Positions 52,869 to 64,000 of a stretch of 64,000 bases of DNA are shown one piece after another. Below the pieces are notes generated by a model. That model was not told where the DNA came from. It searched no databases and saw only the letters and a program-made list of their open reading frames with translations. This DNA is from Bacteroidota bacterium. GTDB taxonomy: Bacteria; Bacteroidota; Bacteroidia; Flavobacteriales; Schleiferiaceae. The stretch's first letter is position 1. Every line of letters starts with the position of its first letter. Where the stretch lies: contig JANSYJ010000011.1 of NCBI GenBank assembly GCA_024742495.1, positions 1-64,000 on the forward strand, read 5' to 3'. A program made the translations under genes and the position numbers.

Positions 52869-53408
52869 TTATTCTTCGTTCATTTTTATGAGCGCAAACA
52901 CGGCATAGTTCACCATATCCAAATAATTTGCTTCAATTCCTTCCGACGCAATGGTTATGCCTGAATTGTCTTCAATCTGTTTTATGCGCAAGATTTTTTG
53001 CAAAATAAGATCCGTTAAGGAGGAGATTCGCATATCACGCCAGGCTTCCCCATAATCGTGGTTTTTGCGCTGCATCAATTCTTTTGCGGCTGTTGCCTGA
53101 AAATTGAAGACTTCCAATGCTTCATTTTCATTTAGATCGGGCTCGGATGAAATCCCTCGATCACACTGCACCAAGGCCATCAAACTATAGTTTACGATAC
53201 CAATGAACTCTCCGTCCATGCGATCTTCCACCATTTGCTTTCCTTTATCCTGAATGCTTCTCAGGCGGTTGGCCTTGATGAAGATTTGATCGGTTAAGGA
53301 AGGTAGCCTTAAGATCCGCCAAGCGGCGCCATAATCTCGATGCTTTTTTAAGTATAAATCTCGGCAGTTAGTAATTACTGCGTCGTACTGTTCAGATGTG
53401 TTTGCCAT
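52869..53408 (-). CDS. DUF1599 protein with two internal repeats (nucleotide modification associated type)
   Basis: 179 residues with two copies of one motif: KKHRDYGAAWRILRLPSLTD near 22-41 and RKNHDYGEAWRDMRISSLTD near 114-133, each followed by a NYxxxAL(V/I) stretch. So the protein is an internal duplication of about 85 residues. It is an all-alpha member of the family formerly called DUF1599 and now Nmad1-like. The start is divergent from folP with only 34 bases between, so their promoters must overlap the genes or each other. Confidence 0.85.
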   Translation of the reverse strand: MANTSEQYDAVITNCRDLYLKKHRDYGAAWRILRLPSLTDQIFIKANRLRSIQDKGKQMVEDRMDGEFIGIVNYSLMALVQCDRGISSEPDLNENEALEVFNFQATAAKELMQRKNHDYGEAWRDMRISSLTDLILQKILRIKQIEDNSGITIASEGIEANYLDMVNYAVFALIKMNEE

Positions 53409-53442
53409 TTGATAATTTCGCTCCTATTAAAGATGCAGAAAG

Positions 53443-54306
53443 GTGGCGAAAGATAAGGCATTTTACGCGAAAAAGACGCTGAAGCTAAAGGGGAAGATCA
53501 AGCTAATGGAGGGAGCTTTGGTAATGGGGATATTAAACATAAACCCTGATTCCTTCTATGATGGAGGGCGATTTAATTCCCTTGAATCGGCCTTAGAGCA
53601 GGCCCGTAAAATGATCGCCGAAGGCGCAGATATCATTGATATTGGTCCCGCGAGCTCTAAACCGGGTTCATCCTTAGTAGACCCTAGTGAAGAGTGGAAA
53701 ATAGTGGAGCCGCTTTTAAATGAATTGAGGACGGAGTTTCCCGACCTGCCACTTTCCTTGGATACCTACAATGCGGCTACAGCCGAGAAGGCGATTCATA
53801 AAGGTTTAAGCATTGTGAATGATATTTCTGGAGGAATGATTGACCCTAAGATGATTCCTTTAATAGGGGAAACTCAATCCACTTATATCATGATGCACAT
53901 GAAGGGACTGCCACAAAGCATGCAGCAGAATCCAGATTATGATAATGTGGTCAAAGAGGTGGCCTACTTTTTTAGCAAGCAGTTGGAAAGCCTGGCCAAA
54001 GTAGGTGCTACAGATGTGGTATTGGATCCTGGCTTTGGTTTTGGTAAAAGCCTGGAACATAATTATCAATTATTCAATAATCTCCATTACTTTAAAAGCA
54101 TCTTTGAACATCCCTTATTAGTTGGGGTGAGTCGCAAATCGATGATATACAAGCCTTTAAATAGCAGTCCGGAGGAGTCCCTTAATGCAAGCACAGTTTT
54201 GCACACCTTGGCTTTGCAACAAGGCGCTGATATCCTGCGGGTACACGATGTTCGGGAGGCGGTAGACGTTTGTAAAATCCTTAAATTGAACCAAAATTTC
54301 GCCTAA
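53443..54306 (+). CDS. folP: Dihydropteroate synthase
   Basis: 287 residues from a GTG. It has the family signatures ALVMGILNINPDSFYDGGRF, DIIDIGPASSKPGS (the usual G-x-x-S-T/S-R-P region), SIVNDISGGMIDP and GFGFGKSLEHNY, as well as VGVSRKSMIY. It joins p-aminobenzoate to the pterin in folate synthesis. The cdaA gene follows immediately, with its ATG on the base after the stop. Confidence 0.92.
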   Translation: MAKDKAFYAKKTLKLKGKIKLMEGALVMGILNINPDSFYDGGRFNSLESALEQARKMIAEGADIIDIGPASSKPGSSLVDPSEEWKIVEPLLNELRTEFPDLPLSLDTYNAATAEKAIHKGLSIVNDISGGMIDPKMIPLIGETQSTYIMMHMKGLPQSMQQNPDYDNVVKEVAYFFSKQLESLAKVGATDVVLDPGFGFGKSLEHNYQLFNNLHYFKSIFEHPLLVGVSRKSMIYKPLNSSPEESLNASTVLHTLALQQGADILRVHDVREAVDVCKILKLNQNFA

Positions 54307-55074
54307 ATGGGGTTCCTCGGCTTTAGCTTCCTTGATTTTATTGATATCCTATTGGTGGCTTTTTTACTCTACCAATTATACCGACTCATTAAAGATACGG
54401 TAGCGATAAATGTGCTAATCGGTGTCGCCGCGATTTACTTAGTTTGGAAATTAGTTGAGGCCCTGCAGATGGAGTTGCTCAGTGAAATACTAGGGCAGTT
54501 TATTGGCGTAGGAGTTATCGCGGTAGTAATCGTTTTTCAACAAGAAATTAGGCGATTCTTATTAATGATAGGATCCACTAACTTCACCCGAAGAAAGGCT
54601 TTATTACGTTGGTGGCGGGTACAAGATGATGACAGCAGTCAAATCGATTATCGAGAAGTGGTGAAAGCCTGCGGGGCTATGACCCAAACTTTTACGGGAG
54701 CCTTAATTGTTATTGAGGGCGATTCGAAGCTAGGTTTTTATACGAGTACGGGAACACCAATCGGTGCTCAGGTGAGCGGCAGTTTACTGGAAAGCATTTT
54801 TAATAAGAACTCACCCTTACATGACGGGGCGGTTATTATCACAGGCCCAAAAATAGTGGCCGCTGGTTGCATTCTTCCCCTTACCGAAAAAACCAATTTA
54901 CCTTCTCGTTTTGGTTTAAGACATCGTGCCGCGCTTGGTATATCGGAAAAAGCCAATGCCCTGGCAATTGTCGTTTCAGAGGAAACGGGCGAAATTAGTG
55001 TTGTAGAAAATGGCCAGTTTCGAAACAAAGTAAGTTTGGAAGAGCTGCAAACTATTTTACATCCCTCAAATTAA
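54307..55074 (+). CDS. cdaA: Diadenylate cyclase
   Basis: 255 residues. Three N-terminal membrane helices (FLDFIDILLVAFLLYQLY onward) precede a DAC domain with the two catalytic motifs, LHDGAVIITG (D-G-A) and RFGLRHRAALGI (R-H-R). It makes the second messenger c-di-AMP from ATP at the membrane. The order folP-cdaA is conserved in Bacteroidota. Its stop overlaps that of the converging TolC-like gene. Confidence 0.93.
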   Translation: MGFLGFSFLDFIDILLVAFLLYQLYRLIKDTVAINVLIGVAAIYLVWKLVEALQMELLSEILGQFIGVGVIAVVIVFQQEIRRFLLMIGSTNFTRRKALLRWWRVQDDDSSQIDYREVVKACGAMTQTFTGALIVIEGDSKLGFYTSTGTPIGAQVSGSLLESIFNKNSPLHDGAVIITGPKIVAAGCILPLTEKTNLPSRFGLRHRAALGISEKANALAIVVSEETGEISVVENGQFRNKVSLEELQTILHPSN

Positions 55075-56540
55075 TTGAGGTAGTCGGGCGTGTATTCAAT
55101 CACCTGATCTCTTTCAAAATCGTATAAACTTAATTGGCGGATGGTATAGTAGGCTACCCAATACCTTTGTAATTCCTGTAAATAGCTCTGCTTAGCGCCG
55201 TCCTTTTCGCTTTGTGCGATGTTAATATCGGTGATGGATATTTTTCCCGTAAGGTAACGTTGACGAGCAACCTCATATCTTTTTTGTGCTACCGTATCCG
55301 CCTTAGCGGCAATACTCAAACGTTTGTACTGAGCATTAAACTGCATCACCTGAAGGAAAATTTCTTGCTCAAAATTGATTTCATCTTGCTCAATATTCAC
55401 TTCTTGCAATTGTCGATTTGCCTCCGCTCTCCTAATTTGTGAACGAGCTTGCCCCCAATCGATTATGGGAATATTTACGCCAATAGAAAGATTTTGCTGC
55501 TGGGCAAATGGATTGCCATAAGCGGCTTGTAGATCATCAGCTTGACGGTTTAAACCGAAATTTGCTCTTAAATTAAAATTGTAATTGGTATTTCCGCGTG
55601 CCTGCGCAACCCCTTGCTCGGCAACAATTCGTCTCCGTCTAAAATCTAGAACAGCTGCCCGGTTTTTGCGGGCTTCATTCAGGGCCTTGTCTAAATCTAC
55701 TTGAACATTTGGAACCGCACTGGGCACCACTAATTCCAAATCCTGACCAGTAGGAATTCCCAAATACCGTTTGAGTTCTTGAGCCGCTACCTCATAGTTT
55801 AAGCGGGCATTGGTAAGGGCATTTTCTGCATTAAGAAAGTTAAGTTCAATTTGAAGAAGGTCGTTTTCAGCAATTTTACCCAAATTATAACGACCCTTGG
55901 AAATCTTAAAAATGGTATCATTATTCCGCACGTTCAATTCTGCAATTTGCATCCCTATTTTAGATACTAGGGCATCGAAGTACAAACGAGTAGTTTCAGA
56001 AGCAATTTGCTCTAAATCCTCGGAATAGGCTCTTCGTGAAGATTCGTAGGCCAAAGGCTGAATCTTATTTTGCCACTTCAAGTCATTATAGAGAAACATC
56101 GGTTGGAAGTAGGAAATGGAGATCGGAGTGTTAAAGTAATTTACCCGGCGATCAGGACTGTAAACATCGGTCCTCTGCAAACTACTAATCAAGGAAAGTC
56201 TTCCCCCCGTCCAAACTACATTCTGATCTAAGGATAAATTTCCACTTAAAAATAATTGCTCTCGCTCGGGGAAATCAAAGGTGCCATCTGGCAGCGTTAC
56301 CCGATCTATGGCGCTTGAATAATTGGGTAAGGTACCGCTTAGATTAAGCTGAGGTAGTAGGCTGGCTCTAAATTGACGATAATTCCAATACCTGTTTTCG
56401 GCGGTATTAATAGCTCGGTAGTAGGAGGGTGATTGTTTTTGAGCTTCTAATATGGCGGTTTGTAATTCCAGCATCTGGCTTTGGGCAACAGCTTGACCTA
56501 AGCCGAAAAGCAAGATTGTAGAAAGCAGTAGTTTATTCAT
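55071..56540 (-). CDS. TolC-family outer-membrane efflux protein
   Basis: 489 residues from the ATG at 56540, which gives a signal peptide (NKLLLSTILLFGLGQAVAQ); a longer frame upstream runs into the permease gene. The body has the two OEP repeats of TolC proteins, rich in long helices (e.g., ALNEARKNRAAVLDFRRRR and VGVNIPIIDWGQARSQIRR-like). It forms the outer-membrane channel of the three-gene efflux operon 59092-55071 and overlaps the permease gene by 8 bases. Confidence 0.9.
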   Translation of the reverse strand: MNKLLLSTILLFGLGQAVAQSQMLELQTAILEAQKQSPSYYRAINTAENRYWNYRQFRASLLPQLNLSGTLPNYSSAIDRVTLPDGTFDFPEREQLFLSGNLSLDQNVVWTGGRLSLISSLQRTDVYSPDRRVNYFNTPISISYFQPMFLYNDLKWQNKIQPLAYESSRRAYSEDLEQIASETTRLYFDALVSKIGMQIAELNVRNNDTIFKISKGRYNLGKIAENDLLQIELNFLNAENALTNARLNYEVAAQELKRYLGIPTGQDLELVVPSAVPNVQVDLDKALNEARKNRAAVLDFRRRRIVAEQGVAQARGNTNYNFNLRANFGLNRQADDLQAAYGNPFAQQQNLSIGVNIPIIDWGQARSQIRRAEANRQLQEVNIEQDEINFEQEIFLQVMQFNAQYKRLSIAAKADTVAQKRYEVARQRYLTGKISITDINIAQSEKDGAKQSYLQELQRYWVAYYTIRQLSLYDFERDQVIEYTPDYLN

Positions 56541-57846
56541 AGCGCAAGGATTCAACCGGGTTCTTTTCCGCGGCTTGTCGAGCTGGAGAGAGCCCAAATA
56601 TTAGTCCGGTAATAGAAGCTACTCCAAAGGAAATAACAATAGAAAGTGGGCTAACGATGGTTTCAATATTCGCAAATTCACTAACCAGGTAGGAGGCTAA
56701 TAAGCCGAGTATGACACCTATTATACCTCCGCTAAGGCTAATGAGCAGGGCTTCGAAGAGAAATTGAGTAATGATATCTTGTTTTTTAGCACCAATGGCC
56801 AATCGCGTTCCAATTTCCTTGGTGCGTTCTAAAACGGAAGCGAGCATGATATTCATAATGCCAATACCACCTACTAAAAGTGAAATACCGGCAATTGCGC
56901 TTAAAACCAAATTGAAAATATCTTTGGTTCGCTGCTGTTGCTCTAACAATTGTTGTGGAATAATAACTTCGAAATCAACCACTTCATTATGTTTCCTGGT
57001 AAGCAGTCGACTGATTACTTCGGCACTCGATTCGAGATACTCACTATCATCGATTTGCACCACCAAACGGTCGAGTTGATGATAGTTGAGGTCTTTTTTT
57101 GGACTGTCTTCATCATCATCATCAAAACCGCGTGACTGACGTAAACGCCCACGGTCGCGGTATCGACTAAGAATAGTGGTAATCGGTGCATAGATATCCA
57201 TATTATAATCGCGGATACCTAAGTTTTCTTGCGCTTTCGCGCTGATATTTAAAGTTTGGGAAACACCAATAACAGTCAGCCATTGTGAACCTACTTTAAT
57301 CTTTTTCCCTAGGGCACGTTCACCAGGGAAAAGCTTCTTAGCCATTCCGCTGCCAATTATGCAAACTGGTTCTTGGTTTTCCATATGCCCTTGGGAAAAC
57401 ATCTGTCCGTAACGCAAGGGAATATTTGAAACCTCAAAATAGGAAGCCTCTACGCCAATAAGTTTGGTGCTTCTTCTCCTACCAGAGGAAATTACCGATG
57501 TTTCAATGACCACTTCTGGACTGATGGCAACGGCTGCAGGAATGATCTTTAAAATACTTCGAGCATCACTTAAATCGAGACCCTTCGAAAACTTTCGTGG
57601 TTCGGAAACCATGTCTTCAGAAACCTCCTCATCTCTTTGCTCAACCAGGGGTTTAATCTCAATATTATTAACACCAACTAATTCTATTTGCTTTAAAATT
57701 TCCGCTTGTGCTCCCTCACCAATGGCTAGCATGGTAATTACAGCCGCCACGCCAAAAATAATTCCAAGTGCGGTTAGTACCGAGCGCAAGGTGTTGGCCA
57801 AGATGGCATCTAGGGCAATATTTAAATTGGTGAGCAAGCGATCCAT
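56533..57846 (-). CDS. MacB-type ABC transporter permease
   Basis: 437 residues with the MacB layout: an N-terminal helix in NTLRSVLTALGIIFGVAAVI, a large periplasmic domain (about 50-300) and three C-terminal helices (LVLSAIAGISLLVGGIGIMNIMLASV and on). The closing FGLSPARQAAEKNPVESLRYE is typical. No nucleotide-binding domain is fused or encoded next to it, so an ATPase from elsewhere must power it. It lies between an HlyD-like adaptor and a TolC-like channel. Confidence 0.92.
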   Translation of the reverse strand: MDRLLTNLNIALDAILANTLRSVLTALGIIFGVAAVITMLAIGEGAQAEILKQIELVGVNNIEIKPLVEQRDEEVSEDMVSEPRKFSKGLDLSDARSILKIIPAAVAISPEVVIETSVISSGRRRSTKLIGVEASYFEVSNIPLRYGQMFSQGHMENQEPVCIIGSGMAKKLFPGERALGKKIKVGSQWLTVIGVSQTLNISAKAQENLGIRDYNMDIYAPITTILSRYRDRGRLRQSRGFDDDDEDSPKKDLNYHQLDRLVVQIDDSEYLESSAEVISRLLTRKHNEVVDFEVIIPQQLLEQQQRTKDIFNLVLSAIAGISLLVGGIGIMNIMLASVLERTKEIGTRLAIGAKKQDIITQFLFEALLISLSGGIIGVILGLLASYLVSEFANIETIVSPLSIVISFGVASITGLIFGLSPARQAAEKNPVESLRYE

Positions 57847-57850
57847 GGCT

Positions 57851-59092
57851 CTAGTTTAAGCGCTGAATATCTTGGTCAACTGCCGATGCAGGCTCAGTGA
57901 GAAAGACCTCTGCATCCGCTTTTAGCCCTGCTTCAATTACGGCAAATTCATCATTCCGAGCACCAATTTTTACCTCTTGTTTTTCAATGGAAACTCCCTT
58001 GATGTAAACAAAGGTTAGATCATCTTCACTAAAAATAGCTTCCAATGGAATTTGCACGACGGAGTCTAAAGTGCTGGTAATAATTTCGTTGGAGGTAGTC
58101 ATTCCGGGTCGGTAAGTACTGTCCGATTCATTCACCGTAATTACAATCTCAAAGACTTTGCTCTCCGAATTTTCACGGTCTTCTCCAACATTGGCTACTT
58201 GGCTAACCGTGCCATTTAATTGCACATCCGGGAAGGCATCTAAACCGATGTTCACTTGCTGGCCTTCCTTAACCTTGCGAATGTCCACTTCATTGATATA
58301 AGTCTTGCTTTCCATCACACTTAAATCGGGGAGGGTGGCTACCCCTGGATCCCAAGGCGATATGCTCGAACCGGTTTTTCTTTTACGGCCACCCCATTCT
58401 CGGATATAGGTTACCATGCCCGGTTTAGGCGCACTAATTCGGAATTCTTTTTCGAGGTCTTGAAGCTTTTCGTATTTGTTGCGGGTTTGCGCCAAATTAG
58501 CACCGGCCTCAATCATTTTCGCTCGACTTTGCTTCTTCTTAATTTCGTAATTCTCGCGATTTTGCTGAATGTTTTGTTCCAGCTTTTCTAAGTCTAGTTT
58601 TAGCCTTTGCACCGTTGCTGGCGGTTCAAAAGCACTTTGTTCAATTTCTACTTTTTTCTGACGGATATCAAACAATAAACTTTCAATAGTGCTGCGTTGT
58701 TGGCGCAGTTCGAGCGAAGTATCGAGCTGGGTTTGGGTGTACTGGCTATTCGCTTTTTCTAATTCGGTGTACAACTCATTGAGTTTACCACTGAGCTCGG
58801 TTTTATCGAGTTGGGCAACGAAATCGCCTTTTTCTACATAAGTTCCTTCAGGAACAATATCCGAAATCTTGATATTAAATAAACCGTAGCGACGTACATT
58901 TTGAGGTCCAGTTATATCCTCCGAGTTTTTGGCTAATAATTCTCCAGAGCTAGTTACGGCGTCTTGGAAATCGGCGACAAAAGATTTGGTGGTAATATCT
59001 CGTGAAATTTCTTCTTTACCACTTAAGGCCCAAAAGATTAGGATTAGGACGAGAATGCCGCCGCCAATCCACAAATTGCGATTTTTCTTCAA
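57851..59092 (-). CDS. HlyD/MacA-type periplasmic adaptor
   Basis: 413 residues. A single N-terminal helix (NLWIGGGILVLILIFWAL) anchors it. A broken lipoyl half-motif (VEKGDFVAQLDKTELSGKL), a coiled-coil hairpin (about 80-210) and the second half (FRISAPKPGMVTYIREWGG) follow, then the beta-barrel region (EVDIRKVKEGQQVNIGLDAFP). It should link the MacB-like permease to the TolC-like channel. It is the first gene of this minus-strand operon. Confidence 0.9.
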   Translation of the reverse strand: MKKNRNLWIGGGILVLILIFWALSGKEEISRDITTKSFVADFQDAVTSSGELLAKNSEDITGPQNVRRYGLFNIKISDIVPEGTYVEKGDFVAQLDKTELSGKLNELYTELEKANSQYTQTQLDTSLELRQQRSTIESLLFDIRQKKVEIEQSAFEPPATVQRLKLDLEKLEQNIQQNRENYEIKKKQSRAKMIEAGANLAQTRNKYEKLQDLEKEFRISAPKPGMVTYIREWGGRKRKTGSSISPWDPGVATLPDLSVMESKTYINEVDIRKVKEGQQVNIGLDAFPDVQLNGTVSQVANVGEDRENSESKVFEIVITVNESDSTYRPGMTTSNEIITSTLDSVVQIPLEAIFSEDDLTFVYIKGVSIEKQEVKIGARNDEFAVIEAGLKADAEVFLTEPASAVDQDIQRLN

Positions 59093-59137
59093 GCTAATAG
59101 TTTTACAGAGCGGTACGAAGGTAGGGGTTTTATATTT

Positions 59138-62078
<2,941 letters not shown>

Positions 62079-62198
62079 TTAATTGAAATTTGGCAATGCA
62101 CTTTTCGAGAGGTTGGCAAAAATAGCAAAATGGAATGCAATAACTCGTATAAATAGGAGGGGTCCTAAATGATTGATTACAGTCAAAAATCTATATCG

Positions 62199-64000
62199 CT
62201 ATTCGATGTCAAGGCCCAGTTGTTCTCGCAGCTTGGCAAGGTTTGGATTCTTGTCCAAGAGATACTGGTACTTCTCTGGGGCCGAGTAGGGATCTAGCTT
62301 TTGACTCCCTTTTACTATGTTAACTGTAAAGTGCAGTGCGAAGTTTTGTAGTTTTTCCCGACAAAAGTAGAGCAGCTCACGTTTTATATCTTGAAAGGTT
62401 TGCGCTTGCAGGGTATTGTCCAAGGTGATCTGAACTTCGCTGTTTTCTAGTATCTTAAGTTCTTTATTGGCGAGGGTGGCGACTACAATTTTTAGTCCTT
62501 TCCCTTTCGCTTTTTCCACAAAAGCATCCCAAACCGTTTTTAGTCCTTCTTGGTCGAAAGGATTTTGCGGTTTTCCTTCTACCGGCTTATCAAGATCTTC
62601 CTCTTCTTCTTCAAGCTGTTTTTCTTTGGCTCCGTTATCTCCGCTAAGGGCTTGGTTTATAGAGAAAGTGCCTGAACTGCGTTTGCGTTTTAATTTACTT
62701 TCGCTTTGAGTGGGAGCTTTTGCTGTTTCTTCAATTGGCTTTGTAGGAGTTTTAGGATTTGCTGCAGTCACCGCCGCATTTGGACTTACTGGAGCTTCCT
62801 TAGGCAATACATTTTCCTTTGGACTTTCAGCCTTTTGAATAGGTGCTGAGCTGGCCTCCTTGCTAGGGCTGGCAGGGGAGCTGGGCTGAGGACTATCGCT
62901 TGGGCTTAATTCAGGCTTTTTTTTTTCTCCGCTATTTGCAGAGATAGTTTTGTGCCAAAGCATTACTAATTCCAGCAAGGAGAGCTCTACGAGCAAGCGG
63001 GCATTATTGCTATTCTTGTAACGAACATCGGCCTCGCTAAGAGTTTTTAAAGCATTTAATAAAAACCGGCTATTTACGGCTATGGCCTGAGTTTTATAGC
63101 GCTCTTGGACCTCTTTACCTACTTCTAGTAAAGGAACCGTACTTGGATCTTGACAAACTAATAAATCACGACAGTGGGAAGCCAAGCCATTTAAAAACAA
63201 GTGTCCATCAAAACCATTTTCCAATATTTCATTGAAAAGATTGAGGATGGCAGCTTGATCATTGGCCATAACAAGCTCAATGGTTCTGAAGTAATAATCG
63301 TAATCGAGGATGCGTAAGTTTTCAATTACATCTTGGTAACTTACTTGCTCCCCGGAAAAAGAAACAATTCGATCGAAAATAGATAGGGCATCTCTTAAGG
63401 CTCCATCGGCTTTCTGTGCAATAATGCGCAAAGCCGAATCCTCAACCTTTACTCCTTCTTTCTCGGCTACTTGTAAGAGATGGCTTGCAATGTCCTCCAC
63501 CGATATTCGCTTGAAGTCATAAATTTGACAGCGACTTAAAATAGTAGGAATAATTTTGTGCTTCTCGGTGGTGGCCAAGATAAATATGGCATGCTTAGGC
63601 GGTTCTTCCAAGGTTTTAAGAAAAGCATTGAAAGCCTGCTGAGAAAGCATGTGTACCTCATCAATGATGTACACTTTAAATTGGCCAACTTGAGGTGCAA
63701 AGCGCACTTGGTCAATTAGGTTTCGAATATCATCTACCGAATTATTGGAAGCGGCATCTAATTCGAAAATATTAAAAGAAAAATCCTGATCGGAATCTTG
63801 CGGCCCTTCCGAATTAATCATCCTGGCCAGAATGCGTGCTGAAGTAGTTTTACCTACTCCTCGCGGACCGGTAAATAATAAAGCTTGCGCTAAATGATTG
63901 CTTTCTATGGCTTTATGTAAAGTATTGGTCACATGCTGCTGCCCTACCACCTCTTCAAAAGCCTGGGGGCGATACTTACGTGCCGATACAATGTAATTCT
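62199..64000 (-). CDS. dnaX: DNA polymerase III subunits gamma/tau (5' end just outside window)
   Basis: The frame is open to the right edge, where it encodes NYIVSARKYRPQAFEEVVGQ, so only two or three residues are missing. The AAA+ clamp-loader domain has GPRGVGKTTSARIL (Walker A), YIIDEVHMLS (Walker B), FILATTEKHKIIPTILSRCQ (sensor 1 and SRC) and GALRDALSIFD. The zinc module between Walker A and ELDAASNN is reduced and lacks its cysteines. A Pro/Ser/Lys-rich linker (about 350-450) separates the core from a C-terminal tau-like region ending NPNLAKLREQLGLDIE. Confidence 0.95.
   Translation of the reverse strand, partial: NYIVSARKYRPQAFEEVVGQQHVTNTLHKAIESNHLAQALLFTGPRGVGKTTSARILARMINSEGPQDSDQDFSFNIFELDAASNNSVDDIRNLIDQVRFAPQVGQFKVYIIDEVHMLSQQAFNAFLKTLEEPPKHAIFILATTEKHKIIPTILSRCQIYDFKRISVEDIASHLLQVAEKEGVKVEDSALRIIAQKADGALRDALSIFDRIVSFSGEQVSYQDVIENLRILDYDYYFRTIELVMANDQAAILNLFNEILENGFDGHLFLNGLASHCRDLLVCQDPSTVPLLEVGKEVQERYKTQAIAVNSRFLLNALKTLSEADVRYKNSNNARLLVELSLLELVMLWHKTISANSGEKKKPELSPSDSPQPSSPASPSKEASSAPIQKAESPKENVLPKEAPVSPNAAVTAANPKTPTKPIEETAKAPTQSESKLKRKRSSGTFSINQALSGDNGAKEKQLEEEEEDLDKPVEGKPQNPFDQEGLKTVWDAFVEKAKGKGLKIVVATLANKELKILENSEVQITLDNTLQAQTFQDIKRELLYFCREKLQNFALHFTVNIVKGSQKLDPYSAPEKYQYLLDKNPNLAKLREQLGLDIE

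Noticed and set aside
57464-57859. 131-residue open frame antisense to the MacB-type permease
   Set aside because: Composition is that of a shadow frame; the permease on the other strand has complete family features.

Overview
The window looks like chromosomal DNA of a marine-type member of the Bacteroidota, probably Flavobacteriales. The evidence is two type IX secretion (T9SS) C-terminal sorting domains, including the gliding-motility class; BT_3928-type and DUF1599 proteins next to tpiA and folP; a two-part promoter of the TTG-N19-TAnnTTTG type before a tRNA; and a cysD/cysN pair without a cysC fusion. Lineage is inferred from gene content only.

Positions 1-1228 hold the tail of an IS110-family transposase and a T9SS cargo gene that seems to have lost its 5' end. 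Positions 1524-31696 form one long plus-strand, Wzx/Wzy-type surface polysaccharide locus with many overlapping or nearly touching genes. It has a flippase (Wzx), a polymerase-like protein (Wzy), a WecA-type initiating transferase, Wza-like export protein, Wzc-like tyrosine kinase and at least four GT-B glycosyltransferases. Around these sit sugar-building modules: an inverting 4,6-dehydratase, an RmlD-like reductase, two nonulosonate synthases (one fused to a CMP-transferase) and a GNAT acetyltransferase; an amidotransferase trio (HisH-like, HisF-like, WbpG/PseA-like) for acetamidino groups; and a four-gene translationally coupled block (13966-19948).

That block is the most striking part. 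It encodes a PEP-synthase-like dikinase, a class I glutaminase-type hydrolase and a nucleotidyltransferase, in the same order and with the same sizes as the glutamine kinase, gamma-glutamyl-CDP-amidate hydrolase and phosphoglutamine cytidylyltransferase that make cytidine diphosphoramidate for the O-methyl phosphoramidate capsule decoration of Campylobacter jejuni. Here the kinase carries an extra, apparently degenerate nucleotidyltransferase domain at its N-terminus, and a sulfatase/alkaline-phosphatase-superfamily protein is coupled behind it. I infer a phosphoramidate-decorated surface glycan in a Bacteroidota; this needs biochemical proof.

Positions 31851-38126 add sulfate activation (cysD, cysN, cysC, an SLC13-type anion permease) and two enzymes of 2,3-diamino-uronic acid synthesis (WbpB/WlbA- and WbpD-like). 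Positions 38342-44420 are mixed: a gliding-type T9SS protein, a membrane histidine kinase, tRNA-Asp with a clear promoter and terminator, a small orphan protein, a degenerate receiver protein and a short ComEC. Positions 44583-64000 are mostly housekeeping: an unrecognised 1473-residue exported protein, prmA, tpiA, an OppB-like permease, a DoxX/MauE protein, DUF1599, folP, cdaA, a three-part MacB-type efflux system, a D,D-carboxypeptidase-like M15 enzyme, monomeric isocitrate dehydrogenase and dnaX, which runs off the right edge.
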